A stretch of 8,318 nt of DNA from Bacillota bacterium (GTDB lineage Bacteria > Bacillota > Sulfobacillia > JAJZYS01 > JAJYTV01), in assembly GCA_021810725.1 (NCBI GenBank), contig JAJZIE010000106.1, positions 1 to 8,318 of the forward strand, written 5' to 3'. Below are positions 1-5,390 of the stretch, piece by piece. Each line of letters opens with the position of its first letter. Positions within the stretch are counted from its first letter, which is position 1. Position numbers and translations under genes: made by a program. Below the pieces are notes generated by a model that was not told where the DNA came from, did not search any database, and saw only the letters and a program-made list of their open reading frames with translations.

Positions 1-4
1 GCAA

Positions 5-13
5 AGTATAGCA
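5..13 (-). promoter_or_regulatory. Possible extended -10 promoter element reading off the left edge
   Basis: On the minus strand these bases read TGCTATACT, which fits the extended -10 pattern TGnTATAAT with one mismatch in the hexamer. They lie in a conspicuously AT-richer 32-base stretch just beyond the dinB stop codon. No good -35 hexamer is seen 16 to 18 bases upstream. If real, transcription would start outside the window and drive a leftward gene that cannot be seen. The match may be chance. Confidence 0.22.
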
Positions 14-32
14 CACAGATCGGAATACTTGG

Positions 33-1229
33 TTATCGTGGCGACCCGCCGGGAGGCCGACGGGAGGGCCGCTGGGTCTGCGCGCCAAGCGGTCGGACCG
101 CGTCCTGGCCGAAGCGCGTCCGCACGGACGTGACGGCCTGCCAGAGCTGGTCGCGGCGTGCGTCGCCGTCATCGGGAAAGAGTTCCGGCGCGGTCGACGA
201 GGCGCTCTGCAGTCCGTAGGCGGTGACGCCGAGGAGCCGACCTGGAAAGGCGGTTGCAGGCATGCGGGCGAGCAGTGTCTGGGCCACTTGGCGAAGGTCG
301 TCTGCGCGGGCGCTCGGGACCCTCAGGGGGCCTTGGCGGCTGAAGTCCCGGAACTCGCGATTGCGCAGCCTCAGCCCGATGCCTTTCGCCACCTGGCCCT
401 CGCGGCGCAAGCGCTCGCCGACGCGGTCGCAGACGGCCACAAGAATGGGGTGCAGGTCCCCCGGGCTCTCGATGTCCCGGGCGAACGTCTCCTCGTGCGA
501 GAGCGAGACGGGTCCGCTCTCTTCCGGCAGGGGACCGTGGTCGTCGCCCAGGGCGAGGCGCCGCATGCGCTGGCCGTGCACGCCGAACGGGGCGAGAAGC
601 CTCGGCTCGGCCCGCGCGATGTCGCCGATCGTGCGGATGCCCATCAGGCGCAGCTTCGCGGCGGTCTTCGGCCCGATGCCGTGGAACGCCTCGACCGCGA
701 GCGGCCAGACGATCTCCCGCATGTCTTCGGCCCTGAGCAGAAGGATGCCCTCCTCGCGCTTCTTTGCGAGGTCCGCCGCCATCTTGGCGAGCCAGGGACC
801 CTCCGCGAGGCCGATCGAGACGACAAGAGCGGTGCGCTCGAGGACCGTGCGACGGATCTCGGCCGCGAGACGCAGGGGACCCGCCGCAAGGCCGGGGCAG
901 CCGGTGAGGTCGAGGTATCCCTCGTCGATCGAGACGGGGCGTACCACCGGCGTGAAGTCGTGGAGCACCGCGAAGAGGCGCCGGCTGTAGCGTTCGTAGA
1001 GCCTGCGGTCGGGCGGCACGATGCGCACCGCGGGGCAAAGGCGCAGCGCCTCGCGCACGGGCATCGCCGTGCGTACGCCGTAGGCGCGCGCCTCGTAGCT
1101 TGCGGTGAGAACGATGCTGCGCCTGTCCGACGGGTCCCCGGCCACGACGAGCGGCAGCCCCCGCAGGCTGGGGTCCTCCGCGGCGGCGCAGCTCGCGAAC
1201 ATCGCGTTCACGTCGACAAGGGCGTACAG
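33..1229 (-). CDS. dinB: DNA polymerase IV (Y-family translesion polymerase)
   Basis: Error-prone DNA polymerase that copies past damaged bases, acting at the replication fork with the sliding clamp. Numbering is from a CTG at 1229. The palm holds the VDVNAMF motif with metal-binding Asp6 and likely steric-gate Phe11, SYEARAYGV in the fingers, and SIDEGYLD with catalytic Asp102 and Glu103. A thumb helix-hairpin-helix GIGPKTA lies at about 184-190. The little-finger region follows, and a PELF sequence near 348-351 could be a weak clamp-binding motif. The 398 residues slightly exceed the usual 350-ish. The first GTG (1211) falls after Asp6 and would delete it. No ATG, GTG or TTG exists in frame back to a stop near 1375, so I chose the CTG, 10 bases after a GGGAGGA ribosome-binding site at 1239-1245. 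The usual NK-LAK segment is altered to EGPWLAK. Function is confident; the exact start is not. Confidence 0.9.
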   Translation of the reverse strand: MYALVDVNAMFASCAAAEDPSLRGLPLVVAGDPSDRRSIVLTASYEARAYGVRTAMPVREALRLCPAVRIVPPDRRLYERYSRRLFAVLHDFTPVVRPVSIDEGYLDLTGCPGLAAGPLRLAAEIRRTVLERTALVVSIGLAEGPWLAKMAADLAKKREEGILLLRAEDMREIVWPLAVEAFHGIGPKTAAKLRLMGIRTIGDIARAEPRLLAPFGVHGQRMRRLALGDDHGPLPEESGPVSLSHEETFARDIESPGDLHPILVAVCDRVGERLRREGQVAKGIGLRLRNREFRDFSRQGPLRVPSARADDLRQVAQTLLARMPATAFPGRLLGVTAYGLQSASSTAPELFPDDGDARRDQLWQAVTSVRTRFGQDAVRPLGAQTQRPSRRPPGGSPR

Positions 1230-1238
1230 GGCGATCCG

Positions 1239-1245
1239 TCCTCCC
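1239..1245 (-). promoter_or_regulatory. Ribosome-binding site supporting a CTG start for dinB
   Basis: The minus strand reads GGGAGGA here, a strong Shine-Dalgarno match. The GGAGG core ends 10 bases before the CTG at 1229-1227. It is about 28 bases before the GTG at 1211, too far to serve that codon. It therefore supports initiation upstream of the GTG, which the catalytic aspartate also requires. Confidence 0.5.
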
Positions 1246-1351
1246 GAGGTTCTGCCGGCGGCACAGGGCAGGTCGCCGCATCTTGCCTTTGGGCGCGCCG
1301 GCCCGTGACCTATCGTTCGCCGCGGCGTCCCAGGCTCCTTGCGCGATGCAT

Positions 1352-1395
1352 GGGCGGGGCGTCCTGGCGCAGGCTATACGCGGGACGCCCCGCCC
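1352..1395. repeat. Perfect 13-bp inverted repeat between divergent dinB and tlp
   Basis: The left arm 1352-1364 (GGGCGGGGCGTCC) and right arm 1383-1395 are exact reverse complements. A G-T pair (1365/1382) and a G-C pair (1366/1381) extend the stem to 15. The 14-base interior, 1367-1380, contains TATACG, the only AT-rich patch in the region. It lies upstream of both flanking genes, so a classical terminator role is unlikely. It could be an operator around a promoter, a leader hairpin for tlp, or a dispersed palindromic repeat. No T-tract follows on either strand. Confidence 0.7.
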
Positions 1396-1410
1396 GGGCG
1401 GACAGCTCCC

Positions 1411-1417
1411 AAGGAGG
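1411..1417 (+). promoter_or_regulatory. Strong ribosome-binding site of tlp
   Basis: AAGGAGG is a full Shine-Dalgarno match, 8 bases before the tlp ATG at 1426. A closer ATG at 1419 overlaps the region but is in a different frame that does not give the Tlp sequence, so 1426 is the start. The strength of this site suits a highly expressed spore protein. Confidence 0.85.
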
Positions 1418-1425
1418 AATGATCC

Positions 1426-1647
1426 ATGCCGAAGCCCGACGACCGCTCCGACAACGTCGAACGGCTGCAGGGGCACATCGAGCACACCTACGAGAACCTG
1501 GACGACGCCGAGGACATGCTCGCAGCACACGAGCACGAGATGCGCAGGGGCCAGGTCGGTGCGATCGAGGACAAGAACCGACGGCGCCGCGAGGCGATCG
1601 AAGGCTTCCGCGACGAGATCGAGGACGAGGCGCACCGCGGGGAGTAG
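1426..1647 (+). CDS. tlp: Small acid-soluble spore protein, Tlp family
   Basis: A 73-residue, highly charged protein without cysteine or membrane segments. The N-terminus PKPDDRSDNVERLQ and the C-terminal run IEDKNRRRREAIEGFRDEIEDEA match the two conserved ends of the Tlp family of small acid-soluble spore proteins. In Bacillus subtilis, Tlp is a minor SASP made in the forespore. Despite the name (thioredoxin-like), no CxxC motif is present. Length fits the family (about 70-85 residues). The middle, with ENLDDAEDMLAAHEHEMRRG, is less conserved, and the whole chain should be mostly helical. The gene stands alone, divergent from dinB and convergent with asnB. Forespore sigma-factor control would be expected from the family, but I cannot identify a convincing sigma-G or sigma-F promoter upstream. 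It is the best indicator here that the organism forms endospores. Confidence 0.9.
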   Translation: MPKPDDRSDNVERLQGHIEHTYENLDDAEDMLAAHEHEMRRGQVGAIEDKNRRRREAIEGFRDEIEDEAHRGE

Positions 1648-1658
1648 CGGTCGGGGGC

Positions 1659-1688
1659 CGAGGCGGCCGCTAGTCGCTGGCCGCCTCG
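1659..1688. terminator. Hairpin at the tlp/asnB convergent junction, possible bidirectional terminator
   Basis: CGAGGCGGCC at 1659-1668 pairs perfectly with GGCCGCCTCG at 1679-1688 across a 10-base loop. It begins 11 bases after the tlp stop, and its right arm overlaps the last codons of asnB. Position between two convergent genes and symmetry suggest termination for both, but there is no T-tract on either strand, so intrinsic termination is uncertain. Confidence 0.45.
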
Positions 1689-3568
1689 CCGCCGCGGCGC
1701 TCGTCGAGCCTGATCACCGGTCGGTAGGACGTCGTCACGGGCCCGCGGCGCATGAAGGCCTCGAGCTGCAGCACATACGCGAACCACTGGGCGAGGCCCA
1801 TGAGCTGCGAGAACCAGGGCAGGGCGAAGGGATCCTGGTCGGCGCGTGCGAGCCGTTCGATGGCCGGCTTGTTGAGCAGCCCCTGAAGGGGCGAGCGCGA
1901 ATCGGCGAGCACCTCGATGGCCCCTTGCCGGACCGTCTGGAGGAAGCGGGGATCCGGCGTCGACGGGTACGGACTCTTCGGCCGATCGACGACGTCGTCC
2001 GGCAGCACGCCGCGCAAGGCCTCGCGCAGGACGCCCTTGCGCTGGCCTTTCAGCATCTTGATGGACCAGGGGATGTTGAAGACGTATTCGACCAGCCGGT
2101 GGTCGCAGAAGGGAACCCGCACTTCAAGGCCGGACGCCATGCTCATGCGGTCTTTGCGATCGAGCAGGGTGGGCAAAAAGCGCGTGATGTTGAGGTGCAG
2201 GATCTCGCGCATGCGCGCCTCCGTCGGGTTCTCGCCCGCAAGGCGCGGAACTTCGTCGAGCGCTTCCTGGTAGCGGCGCTCGACGTAGGCGTCCGCGTCG
2301 AGGTAGCGGACGAAGTCCTGGTCGAGCAGCGCGAGCCGGTCCGCCTGGCGCAAGGCCCACGGGAAGGTCCGGGCCGCGAGCGCGTCGGGTCGCACGAACC
2401 AGGGATAGCCGCCGAACACCTCGTCGGCGGACTCGCCGGAGAGCGCGACGGTGGAACCTTCCTTGATGTGGCGGCAGAAGAGGTAGAGCGAGCTGTCGAC
2501 GTCGGCCATGCCGGGCAGGTCCCTCGCCACCATGGCGTTCTCGAGCGCGTCGGCCGTCTCTTGGGCCCCCAGCGTCACGGTGCGGTGGTCCGTGCCGAGG
2601 TAGGTCGCCACCTTGGCCGCCCACGGGGCGTCGAGCGACGTCTGGAAGTCGGAGGGGCGGAAGTGTGCCGCCATGTCGGCGAACTCGACGGCCCAGGTGC
2701 GCAAGGGCGGCCTGCCGTCCCGCTTCAGCGCGGCGCTCGCGAAGGCCGCGACGGCGCTCGAGTCGAGGCCGCCGGAGAGCAGCGCGGAGACGCCGACGTC
2801 CGACACCAGCTGCCGCTCGATCGTGTCGCGCAGGAGGTCGCGCACGGTGGCTACGGTGGTGTCCACGTCGTCCGGGTGCTCGTGCGCCTGGAGCCTCCAG
2901 TAGCGCCACACCTCGGCGCCCTTGCGGCCGTAGCGCATGGCGTGGCCGGGCCGCAGCTCCGAGACGCCGCGGAAGACACCGTGGCCGGGGGTGCGCGCCG
3001 GGGCCATGAGGAAGATCTCGGAGAGCCCCTCGCGGTCCAGTTCCGGCGGTACCAGGGGATGGGCCAGCAGCCCCTTGAGCTCCGAGGCGAAGAGGAAGGC
3101 GTCCGGCCTGAGGGCGTAGAACAGAGGCTTCACGCCGAGCCGGTCGCGGGCGAGGAACAGTTCCTCGGTCTGCCGGTCCCAGATGGCGAAGGCGAAGATG
3201 CCGTTGAGGCGGGGCAGACAGTCTTCACCCCAGGCCGCGTACGCCGCCAGCAGTACCTCCGTGTCCGAGTGGCCGCGGAACTGGTAGCCTTTCTGGCGCA
3301 GAGGCCGCCTGAGCTCCTCGGTGTTGTAGAGCTCTCCGTTGTACACGATCGTGAGCTCGCGCCGGCCGTACCGCCGAGTCATGGGTTGGCCGCCGCCTTC
3401 GGGGTCGACGACGATCAGCCTGCGGTGGCCGAAGGCCGCGTGCCTCTGCAGCACGAGGCCGGCGTCGTCCGGGCCGCGCGGCGCGAGCGCGGCGGCCATA
3501 CGCTCGAGGAGAGCGGCCTCCTGTCTCAGGTCTTTCTGCCAATCGATCCAGCCGGCGATTCCGCACAC
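1670..3568 (-). CDS. asnB: Asparagine synthetase (glutamine-hydrolysing)
   Basis: Converts aspartate, glutamine and ATP to asparagine, glutamate, AMP and pyrophosphate in the cytoplasm. The mature protein begins at a GTG followed by TGC GGA ATC, giving the invariant N-terminal nucleophile Cys2 of class II glutaminases, which fixes the start despite an open frame upstream. Glutaminase domain, about 1-200: RRL (49-51), YNGE (76-79) and SDTE (101-104) for glutamine binding. Synthetase domain: the pyrophosphate-loop motif SGGLDSS at 265-271, SGESADEVFGGY at 377-388, and a later GLEVRVPFCDHRLVEYVF segment. The 632 residues match Bacillus AsnB-type enzymes (about 610-630). A GAGGGG ribosome-binding site sits about 9 bases upstream. 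All key residues appear intact. It is a single gene, divergent from the thioesterase gene. B. subtilis has a paralogue (AsnO) linked to sporulation; which type this corresponds to cannot be told here. Confidence 0.95.
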   Translation of the reverse strand: MCGIAGWIDWQKDLRQEAALLERMAAALAPRGPDDAGLVLQRHAAFGHRRLIVVDPEGGGQPMTRRYGRRELTIVYNGELYNTEELRRPLRQKGYQFRGHSDTEVLLAAYAAWGEDCLPRLNGIFAFAIWDRQTEELFLARDRLGVKPLFYALRPDAFLFASELKGLLAHPLVPPELDREGLSEIFLMAPARTPGHGVFRGVSELRPGHAMRYGRKGAEVWRYWRLQAHEHPDDVDTTVATVRDLLRDTIERQLVSDVGVSALLSGGLDSSAVAAFASAALKRDGRPPLRTWAVEFADMAAHFRPSDFQTSLDAPWAAKVATYLGTDHRTVTLGAQETADALENAMVARDLPGMADVDSSLYLFCRHIKEGSTVALSGESADEVFGGYPWFVRPDALAARTFPWALRQADRLALLDQDFVRYLDADAYVERRYQEALDEVPRLAGENPTEARMREILHLNITRFLPTLLDRKDRMSMASGLEVRVPFCDHRLVEYVFNIPWSIKMLKGQRKGVLREALRGVLPDDVVDRPKSPYPSTPDPRFLQTVRQGAIEVLADSRSPLQGLLNKPAIERLARADQDPFALPWFSQLMGLAQWFAYVLQLEAFMRRGPVTTSYRPVIRLDERRGGEAASD

Positions 3569-3603
3569 ACCGCTTCGCCCCTCTTGGCACAGGTCTTGAG
3601 CCT

Positions 3604-3629
3604 GGACCGCGGGGCGTCGCCCGGGGTCC
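3604..3629. other. Imperfect inverted repeat in the asnB/thioesterase divergent region
   Basis: GGACC at 3604-3608 pairs with GGTCC at 3625-3629, and after one G-G mismatch CGGG (3610-3613) pairs with CCCG (3620-3623) around a 6-base loop. It would fall about 36 bases upstream of the asnB start, possibly in its leader or promoter. With this base composition a stem of this size can arise by chance. I found no convincing sigma-A promoter on either strand in 3569-3699. Confidence 0.3.
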
Positions 3630-3699
3630 GTCGGCCTTCCGTACCGTATTGCGGCACGGGGCGAATGGTTCGCCCGCGCCCGGCCCAGGAGGGGGAGCA

Positions 3700-4140
3700 T
3701 TGCCACTGAACGACCAAAGCCTCGAGCCGACCTACGTCGGCGTCGTCTATCCCTGGGAAGCCGACCATATGGGTCACATCAACATCGCGCGCTACGCCGA
3801 GATCTTCGACGCGGCCAACTGGGGCTTCTTCGCGAGGATCGGCCTCGGCCGCCCGTACTTCGAGGCGAGCGGCTACGGCATGGCGGCCCTGACGCAGGAG
3901 GCGACCTATCACAAGGAGCTCTTCCCCGGCGACACCGTCGCCGTCTTCACGGACCTCCTCGAGGTGCGGGAGAAGACGATTCGCTACCGTCACTATCTCA
4001 GGCTGAGAGAGAGCCTGGAGCTCGTGGCGACTTGCGAGTTCATCGCCGCGCACCTCGACCGCAGCGTGCGGCGCGCGACGCCGTTTCCCGCCGAGACCGC
4101 CGCGGCCTTGCGCAGCAAGGTCGTGACGCACCCCGCGTAG
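3700..4140 (+). CDS. Hotdog-fold acyl-CoA thioesterase (4HBT type)
   Basis: A 146-residue soluble protein of the 4-hydroxybenzoyl-CoA thioesterase/YbgC-like superfamily, which hydrolyses acyl-CoA thioesters. The signature is at 19-32, WEADHMGHINIARY, matching the family pattern D-x-x-G-H-[VI]-N-x-x-x-Y, with Asp22 as probable catalytic acid. The hotdog strands follow (EATYHKELFPGDTVAVFTDL at about 67-86, then IRYRHYLRL and ATCEFIAAHLD). The TTG at 3700 is 7 bases after AGGAGG (3687-3692) and gives a standard family N-terminus; an upstream TTG at 3649 would add 17 low-complexity residues and has no better site. It is 26 bases upstream of tyrA and probably co-transcribed with tyrA and aroH. Substrate is unknown. 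The aromatic-biosynthesis neighbours do not settle it, although aryl-CoA substrates are known for this superfamily. Confidence 0.85.
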   Translation: MPLNDQSLEPTYVGVVYPWEADHMGHINIARYAEIFDAANWGFFARIGLGRPYFEASGYGMAALTQEATYHKELFPGDTVAVFTDLLEVREKTIRYRHYLRLRESLELVATCEFIAAHLDRSVRRATPFPAETAAALRSKVVTHPA

Positions 4141-4166
4141 GGGGAGCGTAGGGAGGGGTTGGCCGC

Positions 4167-4946
4167 TTGCGGATCCTGATCGCGGGACTCGGCCTCATCG
4201 GCACATCCCTCGCCCTCGACCTGACGGCACTGGGACACGAGGTATCGGGTTACGACATTCGCCCTGAGCACCTGGCGGCCGCCGAGGCCCTCGGGGCGAT
4301 CGGACACCGTCCGCCGGAGCCTGGGGGCGCTTACGACGCCATCGTGCTCGCGGCGCCGCCACGGGCCAGCATCGCCTTGCTGGAGCGTCCGTGGCGGGCG
4401 TCGCTCTGGCTGGACACGGGTTCCGTCAAGGGGCCGATCTGCGCCGCCGCCAAGGCCCTCGGACTGCCGTTCGTCGGCGGCCATCCCCTGGCGGGCAACG
4501 CGGGCGCAGGTCCCGCGAGCGCGAGCGCGGGGCTCTTCGCCGGGCGCGGCTTCGCGCTCTGTCCCGCGGGCGGGCCGGAGGCGCCGGCGGAAGACCTGGT
4601 TCGTTCGCTCGGCGCGAGACCGATCTGGCTCGATCCTCAGGACCACGACCGCCAGGTCGCGGCCTCCTCGCACCTGCCCTACGCCTTCAGCTGTGCCTTG
4701 GCGCTCTTGCTGAAGGACGCGCCCCCCGAACTCGTCGGTCCCGCGGCGGTCGAGATGCTGCGGGTGGCCACGAGTCCGACGGGGCTCTGGCAGGAGATCC
4801 TGGAACTGAACGAGGCCGCGCTGAACCTGGCCGGGCAGGAGATCGCGAAGAGGCTCGCCGAGACGGCGGCGGGCCTGCCTGAGGCGCTCCAGGCCGCGAG
4901 GGAGGCGGCGCGGCGCATGCGTGAAGAGGTGGAACATGGCCGTTAG
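4167..4946 (+). CDS. tyrA: Prephenate dehydrogenase (tyrosine biosynthesis)
   Basis: Oxidative decarboxylation of prephenate (or arogenate) to 4-hydroxyphenylpyruvate (or tyrosine). The 259-residue protein opens with a Rossmann fold: GLGLIG at 7-12, and Asp30 at the end of strand 2, which favours NAD over NADP. Further family motifs are TGSVKG at 84-89, GGHPLAG at 104-110 with the likely catalytic His106, SSHLPY at 167-172 where many relatives have HLPH, and RVATSPTGLW at 199-208 with the prephenate-binding Arg199. Helical dimerisation region fills the C-terminus. No ACT domain is present, unlike B. subtilis TyrA, so regulation may differ. Start TTG lies 10 bases after GGGAGG (4151-4156) and places the glycine-rich loop at the normal position. 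Its last 11 bases overlap aroH, which supplies its substrate. Prephenate versus arogenate preference cannot be read from sequence. Confidence 0.9.
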   Translation: MRILIAGLGLIGTSLALDLTALGHEVSGYDIRPEHLAAAEALGAIGHRPPEPGGAYDAIVLAAPPRASIALLERPWRASLWLDTGSVKGPICAAAKALGLPFVGGHPLAGNAGAGPASASAGLFAGRGFALCPAGGPEAPAEDLVRSLGARPIWLDPQDHDRQVAASSHLPYAFSCALALLLKDAPPELVGPAAVEMLRVATSPTGLWQEILELNEAALNLAGQEIAKRLAETAAGLPEALQAAREAARRMREEVEHGR

Positions 4947-5301
4947 TGCGGTGCGCGGCGCGACCATCGCCCGCGAGAACAGCCCCGAAGCGATCTGGGA
5001 GGCGACGGCGGAGCTCGTGCAGGCCCTGGTGGAGAAGAACGGCATCGTGGTCGACGAGGTGGTGGCCGCCTTCTTCACCATGACCCCCGATCTCGATGCC
5101 GCATTCCCCGCCTACGCGGCCCGTCGGCTCGGCTGGAACGACGTGCCGCTGCTCGGCGCCGTCGAGACGGCGGTGCCGGGCATGCCGGAGCGGATGATCC
5201 GCGTGCTGGTCGAGGTCGAGCGCCCCGAGCGCCAGCGCCTGAGGCCGGTCTACCTGCACGGCACCCTGGCCCTGCGGCCGGATCTGGCACCCGAGGCCTG
5301 A
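4936..5301 (+). CDS. aroH: Chorismate mutase, monofunctional AroH type
   Basis: Rearranges chorismate to prephenate, supplying the preceding tyrA product and the phenylalanine branch. The 121-residue protein aligns along its length with the B. subtilis AroH trimer fold. Active-site residues are present: Arg7 in VRGAT, Phe57 in AAFPA, Glu77 (equivalent of Glu78), Arg89 (Arg90), Tyr106 (Tyr108) and Arg114 (Arg116) in LRPDL. The position equivalent to B. subtilis Cys75 appears to be Gly74. The ATG at 4936 is preceded by AGAGGTGG and sets Arg7 at the family's exact position; a GTG at 4921 in frame would add five residues. The start lies within the end of tyrA, indicating translational coupling. 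It is probably the last gene of the thioesterase-tyrA-aroH run. Confidence 0.93.
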   Translation: MAVSAVRGATIARENSPEAIWEATAELVQALVEKNGIVVDEVVAAFFTMTPDLDAAFPAYAARRLGWNDVPLLGAVETAVPGMPERMIRVLVEVERPERQRLRPVYLHGTLALRPDLAPEA

Positions 5302-5302
5302 A

Positions 5303-5329
5303 TCGACCTTCGGCGGCATCTGCTATCAT
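5303..5329 (+). promoter_or_regulatory. Candidate extended -10 promoter for the P-loop/Gls24 gene
   Basis: TGCTATCAT at 5321-5329 matches the extended -10 pattern TGnTATAAT with one mismatch. A weak -35-like TCGACC lies at 5303-5308 with a short 15-base spacer. Transcription would begin near 5336, just after aroH. This overlaps the only ATG (5328) in the downstream reading frame, which argues that the ATG is promoter sequence and not a start codon. The call rests on sequence pattern alone. Confidence 0.35.
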
Positions 5330-5341
5330 GCGAGCAGGAAG

Positions 5342-5371
5342 CGGCCCAAGCCGCGCAGACGCGGCGGGCCG
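5342..5371 (+). other. Strong leader hairpin before the P-loop/Gls24 gene
   Basis: GGCCC (5343-5347) pairs with GGGCC (5366-5370), and GCCGCG (5350-5355) with CGCGGC (5360-5365), around a CAGA loop with a two-base AA bulge. A C-G pair at 5342/5371 can extend it to 12 pairs. It sits directly before the putative ribosome-binding site (AGAAGGA, 5374-5380). It could stabilise or modulate the mRNA leader, or help end aroH transcription, though no T-tract follows. Confidence 0.55.
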
Positions 5372-5390
5372 GGAGAAGGACGGGAAGACT

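Noticed and set aside
1348..1380. Sigma-G-like promoter for tlp (GCATG at 1348 with TATAC at 1375)
   Set aside because: The -35-like pentamer fits, but at 18-base spacing the -10 match is poor, and the bases are part of the inverted repeat. Not convincing without comparative data.
288..1673. Plus-strand open frame of about 460 codons opposite dinB, running through tlp
   Set aside because: No family resemblance and no ribosome-binding site. It is explained by third-position GC bias in dinB and tlp, both of which have clear family matches.
3649..3699. Upstream TTG (3649) as the thioesterase start
   Set aside because: It would add 17 Gly/Pro-rich residues absent from the family, while TTG 3700 has AGGAGG at ideal distance.
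1283..3709. Plus-strand open frame of over 800 codons opposite asnB
   Set aside because: It mirrors asnB, has low-complexity Arg/Gly/Val/Ala-rich content with no recognisable domain, and its start runs through tlp. Long antisense frames are expected in GC-rich coding DNA.
3993..5081. Minus-strand open frame opposite the thioesterase, tyrA and aroH genes
   Set aside because: It spans three well-supported plus-strand genes and carries no recognisable motif.
5328..5390. ATG at 5328 as the start of the P-loop/Gls24 protein
   Set aside because: No ribosome-binding site precedes it, the ATG overlaps an extended -10 element, and the added 21 residues coincide with a strong hairpin. TTG 5391 has a proper site and places the P-loop normally.
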